Assembly: GCF_002298975.1 (NCBI RefSeq)
Contig: NZ_DBMV01000028.1
Location: 1-64,000, forward strand
DNA: 64,000 bases
Source of the DNA: Ralstonia sp. UBA689
Lineage (GTDB): Bacteria > Pseudomonadota > Gammaproteobacteria > Burkholderiales > Burkholderiaceae
Direction: 5' to 3'
Both the position numbers and the translations under genes were made by a program. This document shows positions 8,457-16,400 of the stretch, piece after piece. Every line of letters starts with the position of its first letter. Position 1 is the first letter of the stretch. Under the pieces are notes generated by a model that had not been told where the DNA came from, searched no databases, and saw only the letters and a program-made list of their open reading frames with translations.

Positions 8457-9215
8457 ATGGAATTCGCTTTGCTCGCCGTGGCCGGTTTTCTGGCTGGTCT
8501 GATCGATGCCGTGGCCGGTGGTGGCGGCTTGGTGCAGATTCCCGCGCTGTTTTCGGCGTACCCCAACATCGCTCCAGCCACGCTGATCGGCACCAACAAG
8601 GTGGCGTCGATGTCGGGCACGGCCACGGCGGCGGTGCGCTACGGGCGTACCGTGCGCATCTACTGGGGGGCGACCGCGCCGGCGGTGGTCACTGCTTTTG
8701 CCTTCTCGCTGCTGGGCGCCTGGGCGCTGACGCACATCCCGGCCGAGCCGCTGCGCCGCGCGCTGCCGTTCGTGCTGGCGGTGCTGCTGATCTATACGGT
8801 GGCGAAGAGGAACCTCGGCAGCGATCACGCCCCCAGCCTCACCGGCTGGCGCGAGCGCACGGCCGCGCTGCTGGCCGGCGCCGTCATCGGCTTTTACGAC
8901 GGCGTGTTCGGCCCGGGCACCGGCAGCTTCCTGATGATCGTGTTCGTGCGGGTGTTCGGCTATGACTTCCTGCACGCCTCGGCTTCCACCAAGATCGTCA
9001 ACCTGGCGACCAATGTGGCGGCCTTGCTGCTGCTGGCGTCCAAGGGCCACGTGTGGTGGCTACTCGGCCTGGTGATGGCGGTGGCGAACGTGGCCGGCAA
9101 CCAGATCGGCAGCCACCTTGCGCTGCGGCACGGCAGCCGCTTTGTGCGCAAGGTGTTCATCGTTGTGGTGTTGGCGCTGATCCTGAAGACGGCTTACGAC
9201 GCGTTTGTCCGTTAA
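8457..9215 (+). CDS. TSUP-family membrane transporter (TauE/SafE, DUF81)
   Basis: An inner-membrane protein of 252 residues with about seven or eight hydrophobic segments. The family's N-terminal glycine-rich motif is seen in AGLIDAVAGGGGLVQIPALF (15-34), followed by GTNKVASMSGT. The duplicate motif in the second half is GFYDGVFGPGTGSFLMIVFV, then STKIVNLATN. The family exports or imports sulfite, sulfoacetate, thiosulfate and similar anions; no substrate can be assigned here. It stands alone 36 bp after the GNAT-like gene. Its stop coincides with the end of an opposite-strand ABC exporter remnant. Confidence 0.9.
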   Translation: MEFALLAVAGFLAGLIDAVAGGGGLVQIPALFSAYPNIAPATLIGTNKVASMSGTATAAVRYGRTVRIYWGATAPAVVTAFAFSLLGAWALTHIPAEPLRRALPFVLAVLLIYTVAKRNLGSDHAPSLTGWRERTAALLAGAVIGFYDGVFGPGTGSFLMIVFVRVFGYDFLHASASTKIVNLATNVAALLLLASKGHVWWLLGLVMAVANVAGNQIGSHLALRHGSRFVRKVFIVVVLALILKTAYDAFVR

Positions 9216-9315
9216 GCGATCGCCGTGACCTGATCCGGGGTCATCTCGATGGCTTTTCCGCGATGCAGTGCAATGACTTTGTCAGCTCGGAGGATTGTCT
9301 CGGGGCGATGGCTGT
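9212..9315 (-). pseudogene. C-terminal remnant of an ABC exporter ATPase (bacteriocin/type I-like)
   Basis: Reading the minus strand into a stop at 9212-9214 gives SHRPETILRADKVIALHRG, then KAIEMTPDQVTAIA. This matches the end of export ABC ATPases, where the switch-His motif (often IAHRPETI) is followed by ADRVIxLxxG. Upstream in this frame (beyond about 9315) similarity disappears. Only the last ~34 codons survive, and the fragment overlaps the TSUP stop. It suggests a lost peptidase- or HlyB-type exporter operon. The assignment is by motif recognition only. Confidence 0.6.
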
Positions 9316-9382
9316 GTGTGCTGCGCCGGTATGTGTGGTGCAAAGAGAGAGGTAGGGAACCGCCGAGCTTTCGTAGGATGGT

Positions 9383-9742
9383 TCAAGCGGATGCTTGTGG
9401 GGGATGTGATTCCTTACTCAACTGATCCTTAATGGCCGGTTTGAGAATGATGGAATAGAAGATTGACGTCAAAAGGGAGACCGAGAAGGTCGAGGAAACA
9501 ATCGCCAAGCCATAGAAAGCGAAATGCATTTTCCCGAAAAGTAGATTCAATCTGGTGAATATGGCAATGAAGAAGATTGGAGGAATGAAGAAGGACGCAG
9601 CAAAGCCATATCCGCCATACTTTCTGATGCGAGGGATGGAAGATTGCCTTGCAATTTCCATGATGGACTCGATTTCGCGCCGCGAAAGGCCTTTCAGCCC
9701 CGGAATGATCCACTTGAGAACAAACAGAAAATGGAGGGTCAT
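9383..9742 (-). CDS. Small membrane protein of unknown function in an AT-richer islet
   Basis: About 119 residues starting MTLHFLFVLKWIIPGLKGLS. A TTG 6 codons upstream (9760) is an alternative start. Two strong hydrophobic segments are visible (FAASFFIPPIFFIAIF and YGLAIVSSTFSVSLLTSIFY), separated by a short basic loop, followed by a hydrophilic tail rich in Lys, Ser and Pro. Base composition is clearly more AT-rich than its neighbours, which suggests horizontal origin. It lies next to the ABC exporter remnant; an accessory role in peptide export or immunity is conceivable but unproven. No family recognised. Confidence 0.55.
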   Translation of the reverse strand: MTLHFLFVLKWIIPGLKGLSRREIESIMEIARQSSIPRIRKYGGYGFAASFFIPPIFFIAIFTRLNLLFGKMHFAFYGLAIVSSTFSVSLLTSIFYSIILKPAIKDQLSKESHPPQASA

Positions 9743-9988
9743 GGCAATTTCTTGGGGCAAGCTATTGCAGTTCAGTCAGTGACGCGCAAGTTCCAGAATG
9801 TTCTGGCGGATGGGTTAGCGATCGGCTTGAGGGGCAAGTCAACACGTGATTTCGTCGAGCCGAGAGATTGCGATCAGGACCCAAGGAGGCTATTGAGTTT
9901 GTTCATCATTCTCAATAGGCCATTTCTGATTTTGATTGGGCAAGGTCAGCGATACACGCGGGCGAACGTATAGAAGGGGTGCTGTAAT
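9743..9988. other. Non-coding, AT-richer stretch
   Basis: No convincing gene on either strand. On the minus strand an 11-codon frame MMNKLNSLLGS is preceded by no clear ribosome-binding site. Composition resembles the adjacent islet gene rather than the chromosome backbone. Confidence 0.4.
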
Positions 9989-10018
9989 GCGCGCCGCGCG
10001 GTGGGCAGCGCGCTTTTT
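9989..10018 (+). terminator. Orphan plus-strand terminator
   Basis: GCGCGC (9989-9994) and GCGCGC (10008-10013) flank a 13-nt loop and are followed by TTTTT. There is no plus-strand gene immediately upstream, so it may end a lost gene or a small RNA of the islet. Confidence 0.45.
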
Positions 10019-10087
10019 GCGGAGGGTGGTGTTTTCGCTGCGGTGCCGATTCCCAGGGCGGCTTATGCCGCAATCGCGCGTTGCAGC

Positions 10088-10468
10088 TCAGCCAGCACCC
10101 AACTGCGTATCGAGCGACACGGTGCGCTCGGTGACCACGTCGCCCGTGTGCTGCGTGGTGACGGTCTCGATCAGCATGATTCCGCATTCTTCATCGGCGA
10201 CAGGGCAATGCCGCACGCGGCGCGGAACCACGCAGAATTCGCCGGGGCCGAGGTGCACGTCGGCGCGGTCTTCGAAGGCGATCTTCAGGCGGCCGTAGAT
10301 GATGAAGAACAGCTCGTCTTCATTCGGGTGGTCGTGCCAGACAAACTCGCCCTTGAGTTTGGCGACCTTGATGTACTGATCATTGACCTGGCCGACGATG
10401 CGCGGTGACCAGTAATCCGTCACCTGTTCCAGCGCGTGCGCGACCTGTACGGCGTGTCCTGCGAGCAT
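10088..10468 (-). CDS. Single-domain cupin protein
   Basis: A 126-residue cytoplasmic protein beginning MLAGHAVQVAHALEQVTDYW. Cupin motif 1 appears as WHDHPNEDELFFIIYG (two His and a Glu as probable metal ligands), and motif 2 as LGPGEFCVVPRRVRHCPVA. This size and architecture is common in cupins with unknown small-molecule substrates. The start at 10466-10468 is preceded by GGAG at good spacing; an upstream in-frame start at 10537 would add an unsupported 23-residue extension. It is divergent from the PhnZ-like gene, with 175 bp between them. Confidence 0.82.
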   Translation of the reverse strand: MLAGHAVQVAHALEQVTDYWSPRIVGQVNDQYIKVAKLKGEFVWHDHPNEDELFFIIYGRLKIAFEDRADVHLGPGEFCVVPRRVRHCPVADEECGIMLIETVTTQHTGDVVTERTVSLDTQLGAG

Positions 10469-10643
10469 GATGGGCTCCGATGTTCCGATGTGGGGAGGCC
10501 CTGAAGATAAGGCCGTGCCTGGTGCATTCCCAACCAAACTTTCTAATCGCGCGGATCATGCGGGCTAATGCGCGGCGCGCTGTCACCGCGTTGACGCACT
10601 CGCGGGCTACGCTGCAAAGTTCCGCCTTCTCCTGCGCAACATC

Positions 10644-11195
10644 ATGGCTCTCAGCCTCGACGATATCCGCACGCTATTCGATCGCCATGGCCACATCGCC
10701 TACAGCGGCGAGCCCGTCACTCAGCTCGAACACGCGCTGCAGACGGCGGCACTGGCGGAGGCGGCCGGGGCATCCGATGCGCTCGTCACCGCCGCGCTGC
10801 TGCACGACCTCGGCCACCTGCTGAACTTGCAAGGCGACACGCCGACGGCCCACGGCATTGACGATCAGCATCAGTATTTCGCGCTGCCGTTCCTGCGCGC
10901 GACGTTTGCCGACGATGTGCTCGAACCGATTCGCCTGCATGTGGATGCCAAGCGCTGCCTGTGCGCGATGGATGCGCATTACTACGCGCGGCTGTCGGCG
11001 GATTCCGTGCGCAGCCTGGCGCTGCAGGGTGGTGTGTTCTCCGCTGAGGAGGCCGAGTCCTTCATGCAGCGTCCCTACGCCGCCGACGCGCTGCAACTGC
11101 GCCGCTGGGATGATCTTGCCAAAGTGGCTGGCCAGCCGACGCCTGATCTCGCGCACTTCCTGGCCGCGGCGGTGCGCGTCTCAAAGGCAGCCTAG
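10644..11195 (+). CDS. HD-domain oxygenase related to PhnZ
   Basis: A 183-residue protein with an HD-type metal-binding core: H30, H54-D55 in ALLHDLGH, H76, H99, and a C-terminal Asp in LRRWDD. The pattern Y20...E23 (YSGEPVTQLEH) before the first His matches the substrate-gating Tyr/Glu of PhnZ. PhnZ is a mixed-valent di-iron enzyme that cleaves 2-amino-1-hydroxyethylphosphonate to glycine and phosphate. No PhnY-type hydroxylase or phosphonate transporter is adjacent, so activity on phosphonates is inferred from motifs only. Its 3' end overlaps the convergent epimerase gene by 15 nt. Confidence 0.75.
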   Translation: MALSLDDIRTLFDRHGHIAYSGEPVTQLEHALQTAALAEAAGASDALVTAALLHDLGHLLNLQGDTPTAHGIDDQHQYFALPFLRATFADDVLEPIRLHVDAKRCLCAMDAHYYARLSADSVRSLALQGGVFSAEEAESFMQRPYAADALQLRRWDDLAKVAGQPTPDLAHFLAAAVRVSKAA

Positions 11196-12137
11196 GCTGC
11201 GCAGCGTCGTGCCCACGGCCTCATCCCACGGCGTGTGCGGCTCGGCGCCCAGCGCCTGCACGAGCCTGGCGTTGTCCATGCGCACCGGGTGCTGCCACAG
11301 GTAACGCATCTCGCGCATCTCGCGCAGCATCTCTGAAAACGGTGACAGGATCGGCAGCGCCCACCACGGGAAGGCGCGCGTCTTGACCACGTGGCCTACC
11401 GCGCGGCCGATGGAGGTGGCCATCTGCGTGCCGTCGGCGTCCCAGTGGCCGCGCATGTGATAGACGGCGAACGCGGGCAGGCGATCGCCCAGGTCGATCA
11501 GGCGCAGCATCGTCTCGGCCACGTCCGGCAGATAGGCCCATTGATGGCCAACGCCACGCGCGCCCGGGTAGGTGAGAGTACCCACGGCCTTGCCGGGCCG
11601 TACCAGCGCAGCCGCAAACCAGGTGTTGCCCGTCTGCGGTCCGAAGAAATCGCCGGCGCGCACGATCAGGCTGCGCACGCCGTCGGCGCTGGCGGCCTGC
11701 ATGCGGCGCTCCAGTTCCACGCGGATCTTGCCCTTGCGCGTGAGCGGCTGCTGCGCCGAGGTCTCACGCAGCACTGGAAAGGTCTCCGGCCCGAAGTTGT
11801 ACACGGTGCCCGGCAGTACGATGCGCGCGCCCGAGGCGTGGGCCGCGGCGATGGTGTTGTCGATCATCGGCAGCACCTGGCCAGCCCAGTTGTGGTAGCC
11901 CGGCGGGTTGACGGCATGAATGATCAGCTCGGCGCCTTCCGCCGCGCCGACCACGTCCTCGCGCACCATCGCATCGCCGCGCACCCATTCGAGGGCGGCG
12001 TTGCGATCCGTCAGCGCGTCCGGATTGCGCTGCAGTGCACGCACGTGCCAGCCGCGCGCGACCAGCCGCCGTGCCACCTCGCCGCCGATGCCGCCGGTGG
12101 CGCCCAATACCAGTGCGATGCGCTTTGCCTGTTCCAT
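11181..12137 (-). CDS. NAD(P)-dependent epimerase/reductase (extended SDR-like)
   Basis: A 318-residue protein. The N-terminal Rossmann glycine motif is GATGGIGG in RIALVLGATGGIGGEVARRL. The start at 12135-12137 (MEQAKRIA) is supported by AGGAGCACGGTC upstream; the longer frame to 12236 runs through the promoter. Middle sequences such as ELIIHAVNPPGYHNWAGQVL and SLIVRAGDFFGPQTGN are typical of atypical or extended SDRs acting on sugars or hydrophobic ketones. It is divergent from a LysR gene, which probably controls it. Confidence 0.82.
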   Translation of the reverse strand: MEQAKRIALVLGATGGIGGEVARRLVARGWHVRALQRNPDALTDRNAALEWVRGDAMVREDVVGAAEGAELIIHAVNPPGYHNWAGQVLPMIDNTIAAAHASGARIVLPGTVYNFGPETFPVLRETSAQQPLTRKGKIRVELERRMQAASADGVRSLIVRAGDFFGPQTGNTWFAAALVRPGKAVGTLTYPGARGVGHQWAYLPDVAETMLRLIDLGDRLPAFAVYHMRGHWDADGTQMATSIGRAVGHVVKTRAFPWWALPILSPFSEMLREMREMRYLWQHPVRMDNARLVQALGAEPHTPWDEAVGTTLRSLGCL

Positions 12138-12230
12138 GACCGTGCTCCTGATGTGTGTGAGAGCGTTGCGATGGAGGCATTCTGGACGGGAGTGTGCTTC
12201 AATGGAATTGTTGATGATGAGCGTGCAGAT

Positions 12231-12244
12231 ATACAAATTTGTAT
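12231..12244. promoter_or_regulatory. Perfect palindrome overlapping LysR start codon
   Basis: ATACAAATTTGTAT is a perfect 14-bp palindrome between the divergent epimerase and LysR genes. It ends on the first two bases of the LysR ATG (12243). It is likely an operator for autoregulation and for control of the epimerase, in line with LysR biology. Confidence 0.6.
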
Positions 12245-13151
12245 GATGGGGTCAGAAGCATTCTCGGAGCCGGGCTGGGAGCTGTATCGGACTTTTCTGG
12301 CCGTCGTGCGGGAGGGCTCGCTGTCGGGTGCGGCGCGCGTTCTGGGGCTGACGCAGCCCACGGCTGGGCGGCATGTCGATGCATTGGAGCAGGCGCTGGG
12401 CCTGACGCTGTTCATTCGCACGCAGCAGGGCTTGAGCCCGACCGAGGCAGCGCTGTCCTTGCGCCCGTTTGCGGAGTCCCTCGAGGCGACCAGCGCCGCG
12501 TTGCTGCGCGCCGCGTCCAGCCAGGGCGAGGGCGTGCGCGGCACGGTGCGCATCACCGCCAGCGACGTGGTGGCGGTGGAAGTGCTGCCACCGATCCTGA
12601 CGGACCTGCACGCAGCGTACCCGGAGCTGGCTATCGAGCTGGTGCCGTCCAACCGGATGGAAGATCTGCTGCGCCGCGAGGCCGACATCGCTGTGCGCAT
12701 GCAGCGGCCGAGCCAGGGCGTGCTGGTCGCGCGGCACATCGGCGGCATCGAGCTGGGTGTGTACGCGCATCGACGCTACCTCAAGCAGCGCGGCACGCCC
12801 GCTGCGCTTGATGATCTCGCCAGCCATACGCTGATCGGCTACGACAAGGAGAGCGCCTTCCTGCGCAGCATGCGTGCGCAGTTGCCGTGGGTGCAGCGCA
12901 GCCGTTTCGCGCTACGTACCGACAGTGACCTGGCTGCCATTGCTGCGCTGCGTGCGGGCTTCGGCGTCGGCTTCTGTCAGGTGGGGCTGGCGCGGCGTAA
13001 TCCCGACCTCGTGCGGCTGTTTGCCGCCGAGGTGTCGATCACGCTCGACACGTGGCTTGCCATGCACGAAGACCTGCGTGACAGCCCGCGCTGCCGCGTC
13101 GTATTCGATGCGCTGGCGGCGGGGCTGGCGCGCTACATCAACGGCGACTGA
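12243..13151 (+). CDS. LysR-family transcriptional regulator
   Basis: A 302-residue DNA-binding regulator starting MMGSEAFSEPGWELYRTFLA. The winged helix-turn-helix covers GSLSGAARVLGLTQPTAGRH (about 24-43), followed by the LysR linker helix and a substrate-binding domain starting GTVRITASDVVAVEVLP. The two tandem ATGs at 12243 and 12246 are both possible starts. The plus-strand frame continues upstream antisense to the epimerase, but that part is not genuine. It is probably a regulator of the divergent epimerase; the inducer is unknown. Confidence 0.9.
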   Translation: MMGSEAFSEPGWELYRTFLAVVREGSLSGAARVLGLTQPTAGRHVDALEQALGLTLFIRTQQGLSPTEAALSLRPFAESLEATSAALLRAASSQGEGVRGTVRITASDVVAVEVLPPILTDLHAAYPELAIELVPSNRMEDLLRREADIAVRMQRPSQGVLVARHIGGIELGVYAHRRYLKQRGTPAALDDLASHTLIGYDKESAFLRSMRAQLPWVQRSRFALRTDSDLAAIAALRAGFGVGFCQVGLARRNPDLVRLFAAEVSITLDTWLAMHEDLRDSPRCRVVFDALAAGLARYINGD

Positions 13152-13160
13152 TCGATCGCG

Positions 13161-13376
13161 TTACTTGCGCTGGCGCAGCGGGTCGAGCAAGCCCTTCAGG
13201 CCGTTGTGATCCAACTCCTGCATCAGCGCCAGCAATCGGCCGATCTGCCCGGGCGGAAAGCCCTCGCGTGCAAACCAGTTCAGGTAGTGGCCCGGCAGGT
13301 CGGCAATCAAGCGGCCTTTGTATTTGCCGAAGGGCATCTGGGTGGTGACGAGGCGTTGGAGGTCTTCGGGTTGCAT
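13161..13376 (-). CDS. DUF3820 family protein
   Basis: A 71-residue protein starting MQPEDLQRLVTTQMPFGKYK. The sequence FGKYKGRLIADLPGHYLNWF (16-35) is the hallmark of DUF3820, a small domain of unknown function sometimes called putative quorum-sensing-regulated. Convergent with the preceding LysR gene (9 bp apart) and co-directional with the next LysR. The longer frame upstream is discarded as it overlaps that LysR. Confidence 0.85.
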   Translation of the reverse strand: MQPEDLQRLVTTQMPFGKYKGRLIADLPGHYLNWFAREGFPPGQIGRLLALMQELDHNGLKGLLDPLRQRK

Positions 13377-13393
13377 GGGCGTGATTGTGCCGT

Positions 13394-14299
13394 TTACGCC
13401 GGGACGCGTGCAGCCACATGGGCGAGCAGATGCGCCACAAAACCCGTGAGCTTCGGCAACGGCCGGCGGTCTTGCCGGTACACCACGTGGATCGGCCGCG
13501 GTTCGGGCGCATACGCCTGCAGCACGCGCACGAGCTTGCCGTTGGCCAAGTCCTCGGCCACCAAAACCTCCGGCTGCAGGAGCAGCCCCGCGCCCGCAAT
13601 CGCCGCCATACGCAGCCCGTGGCCGTCGTTGCAGGTGAAGGTCGGATCGTCGCGCCAGGGTGAATTGGCGCTTCGGCCATCCCACCCGCGCAACTGCCAT
13701 GCATTGCGGTTGTTCCACACCATGTGCGACAGGCAGCGATGCTGAGCTAGATCAGCGGGCGTCTCGGGCCGCCCGTGCCGCGCAAGGTAATCCGGCGATG
13801 CGCAGATCACCATGCGATACACGCACAGCGGCTTGGCCACCAGGTCGGCCTCGCCCAGCGGCCCGATGCGGATGGCGAGATCGAACCCCTCGTCGACGAG
13901 ATCGACCATGCTGTTGCTCAGGTTCAGCTCTACGCGCACTTGTGGATGCGCCTGCTGGAACGTTGCCGCGAGCGGCGCGATCACGCAGGCGCCGAAGGTG
14001 GTCGGCGCACTCAAGCGCAGCGTGCCCGACGGTGATGCGCGCAGCCGTTCGACCGAGGTCTCGGCCCAGCGCACTTGCTCAAGCACACGCTTGGCGTCTT
14101 CGTAGAACACGCGGCCGGCATCGGTCAGGCTCTGGCGGCGCGTGCTGCGCTGGAGCAGGCGCGCGCCGAGCCGCGTCTCCAGTTCGTGCACGTATTTGCC
14201 GACCATCACCGCCGACATCTCCAGCCGCGCTGCCGCCTCGGTGAAGTTGCCGCCTTCCACCACCGCGACGAAGGTTTCCATGCTGCGCAGCTTGTCCAT
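13394..14299 (-). CDS. LysR-family transcriptional regulator
   Basis: A 301-residue regulator. The HTH is at GNFTEAAARLEMSAVMVGKY (17-36), followed by HELETRLGARLLQRSTRRQS and a binding domain starting GTLRLSAPTTFGACVIAPLA. This is the CrgA/DmlR-like subgroup. It is divergent from the SDR gene at 14407 with 107 bp between starts, the usual arrangement for a LysR and its target. Downstream lies the DUF3820 gene, 17 bp away on the same strand. Confidence 0.92.
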   Translation of the reverse strand: MDKLRSMETFVAVVEGGNFTEAAARLEMSAVMVGKYVHELETRLGARLLQRSTRRQSLTDAGRVFYEDAKRVLEQVRWAETSVERLRASPSGTLRLSAPTTFGACVIAPLAATFQQAHPQVRVELNLSNSMVDLVDEGFDLAIRIGPLGEADLVAKPLCVYRMVICASPDYLARHGRPETPADLAQHRCLSHMVWNNRNAWQLRGWDGRSANSPWRDDPTFTCNDGHGLRMAAIAGAGLLLQPEVLVAEDLANGKLVRVLQAYAPEPRPIHVVYRQDRRPLPKLTGFVAHLLAHVAARVPA

Positions 14300-14406
14300 A
14301 TTCCGAACTACGGGTTAGGGATAGGCGAAGTTACCACGGCTTTATCGCATGCAGGGTTCGGCGAAGAATGGGCGCCATTCCAACCGAATCAGCAAAGGAG
14401 CACAGC

Positions 14407-15012
14407 ATGAAGATCGTCGTGATTGGCGCCAGTGGCACGCTTGGCCGCGCCGTGGTGGCAGAGCTGGAGCAGAGCGGGGCGCACGAGATCATTCGCGTCG
14501 GGCGCACGCAGGGTGACCACCAAGTCGACATCACCAACGCCGACAGCGTGGCAGCGCTGTTCGACAAGCTTGGCCGCGTGGATGCGATTGTGTCCACCAC
14601 CGGCAATCTGTTCTTCGGCAAGCTGACCGAGATGACGGCGGCGGACTTCAATATCGGCCTGCAGGACAAGCTGCTCGGCCAGGTGCGTCTGGCGCTGGTC
14701 GGCCAGCACTTTTTGAATGACGGCGGCTCGATCACGCTCACCACCGGCATCGTCGGCCAGGAGCCGATCGCGCAGGGCGCCAATGCGACCGCTGTGAACT
14801 CCGCCGTCGAGGGCTTCGTGCGCGCCGCCGCATGCGAGCTGCCGCGCGGCATCCGCATCAACGCCGTCAGCCCGACGGTGCTGACTGAATCGATGGGCGC
14901 GTATGGCCCGTTCTTCCCCGGCTTCGAGCCGATGCCGGCGGCACGTGCGGCGCTGGCGTATCGGCGCAGCGTGGAGGGTGTGCAGAGCGGGCGTGTGTAT
15001 CGCGTGGGTTGA
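14407..15012 (+). CDS. Short-chain dehydrogenase/reductase lacking the usual catalytic Tyr motif
   Basis: A 201-residue Rossmann protein starting MKIVVIGASGTLGRAVVAEL with a GASGTLG cofactor motif. The usual active-site YxxxK segment is replaced by GANATAVNSAVEGFVRAAAC, yet the following LPRGIRINAVSPTVLTES is well conserved. This matches a short SDR subgroup (PRK07578-like, from memory) in which catalytic Tyr is not conserved, so it may bind NAD(P) without classical SDR catalysis. Start by SD AGGAGCACAGC. Probably regulated by the divergent LysR. Confidence 0.85.
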   Translation: MKIVVIGASGTLGRAVVAELEQSGAHEIIRVGRTQGDHQVDITNADSVAALFDKLGRVDAIVSTTGNLFFGKLTEMTAADFNIGLQDKLLGQVRLALVGQHFLNDGGSITLTTGIVGQEPIAQGANATAVNSAVEGFVRAAACELPRGIRINAVSPTVLTESMGAYGPFFPGFEPMPAARAALAYRRSVEGVQSGRVYRVG

Positions 15013-15177
15013 GCGGGGACGCTGTGTGCTGCCGTGAACACGTTAATGATCTGGGGTATCTCCCCCTTGCCCGCGCGGGGTGACTCCTTCTAGACTCCTT
15101 CATCCCCGACCCGACGGTCGGCCAATTTCCAGATCAAGGGCGGGCGCAGAACCCGCCCGCACACTTCAGGAGACGGC

Positions 15178-16335
15178 ATGAAGGTTTCGCGCGCAACCCC
15201 GATCGCAAAAGCGGTGCTTGTTGCCACGGCACTGTTGGCTGGTGCGGCGTTTGCCCAGGTGAAGGTCGGCATCACGGTGTCGGCCACCGGGCCGGCGGCG
15301 TCGCTGGGGATTCCCGAGAAGAACACCGTGGCGCTGCTGCCTAAGGAAATCGCCGGCAAGAAGATCGAGTACATCGTGCTCGACGACGCGTCCGACACCA
15401 CCACCGCCGTCAAGAACACGCGCAAGCTCATCACCGAAGACAAGGTGGATCTGGTGATCGGCTCGACGGTCACGCCGAACTCGCTGGCGATGGTGGACGT
15501 GGTGGCCGAGAGCGAAACCCCGATGATCACGCTGGCCGCCTCCGCGCGCATTGTCGAGCCGATGGACGCCAAGCGCGCGTGGGTCTTCAAGACGCCGCAG
15601 AACGATTCGCACATGGCCACCGCCATTGCCGAGCATATGGCCAACCACGGCGTGAAAACCGTCGCGCTGATCGGTTTTGCCGATGCATATGGCGATTCAT
15701 GGGCGCAGGAGTTCGACAAGGTGGCGACGCTGCGCAAGCTGAAAGTCGTTGCCAATGAGCGTTTTGCGCGCGCCGATACCTCGGTGACGGGGCAGGTGCT
15801 GAAGATCATGTCGGCCAATCCGGATGCGGTGCTGATTGCCGGTTCCGGCACGCCGGCAGCGCTGCCCGAACGCGCGCTCAAGGAACGCGGCTACAAGGGC
15901 AAGCTGTACCAGACGCACGGCGTGGCGAATGCCGACTTCCTGCGCGTGTGCGGCAAGGATTGCGAGGGCACCTTCCTGCCGGCTGGCCCGATTCTCGTGG
16001 CCGAGCAACTGCCTGACAGCAACCCGGTCAAGAAGCCGGCCATGGCATACAAAACCGCTTACGAGAAGGTGTACGGCGGGCAGGTTTCCACCTTCGGCGG
16101 GCATATGTGGGATGCCGGGCTGCTGCTGGCTCACGCGATGCCGGATGCGCTCAAGAAGGGCCAGCCCGGCACGCCGGCCTTCCGCAAGAGCCTGCGCGAT
16201 GCGATGGAGACGACCACCAACCTTGCCATCTCGCACGGCGTGATGAACATGAATGCCAAGGACCACCTGGGCTTGGACCAGCGCTCGCGCGTGATGGTCG
16301 AGATCAAGGACGGCAAGTGGACGCTGCAGAACTGA
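15178..16335 (+). CDS. Orphan periplasmic substrate-binding protein (Peripla_BP_6)
   Basis: A 385-residue secreted receptor. The signal peptide ends LLAGAAFAQ; the mature part opens VKVGITVSATGPAASLGIPE, typical of LivK-like binding proteins. Start follows CAGGAGACGGC. There are no permease or ATPase genes beside it; the complete liv set at 2.5-7.4 kb or another locus would have to supply these. It ends in a strong terminator at 16356-16395, so it is monocistronic. Ligand unknown; branched-chain or aromatic compounds are family precedents. Confidence 0.9.
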   Translation: MKVSRATPIAKAVLVATALLAGAAFAQVKVGITVSATGPAASLGIPEKNTVALLPKEIAGKKIEYIVLDDASDTTTAVKNTRKLITEDKVDLVIGSTVTPNSLAMVDVVAESETPMITLAASARIVEPMDAKRAWVFKTPQNDSHMATAIAEHMANHGVKTVALIGFADAYGDSWAQEFDKVATLRKLKVVANERFARADTSVTGQVLKIMSANPDAVLIAGSGTPAALPERALKERGYKGKLYQTHGVANADFLRVCGKDCEGTFLPAGPILVAEQLPDSNPVKKPAMAYKTAYEKVYGGQVSTFGGHMWDAGLLLAHAMPDALKKGQPGTPAFRKSLRDAMETTTNLAISHGVMNMNAKDHLGLDQRSRVMVEIKDGKWTLQN

Positions 16336-16355
16336 CGTAACGGTTTCATCCTTCC

Positions 16356-16395
16356 AAAGGCAAAACGCACGGTTCGCGCCGTGCGTTTTGCTTTT
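16356..16395. terminator. Strong bidirectional terminator
   Basis: CAAAACGCACGG pairs with CCGTGCGTTTTG around a short TTCGCG-region loop, with AAAGG before and CTTTT after. It lies between the binding-protein gene and the convergent aldo-keto reductase remnant. Confidence 0.9.
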
Positions 16396-16400
16396 GGGGC

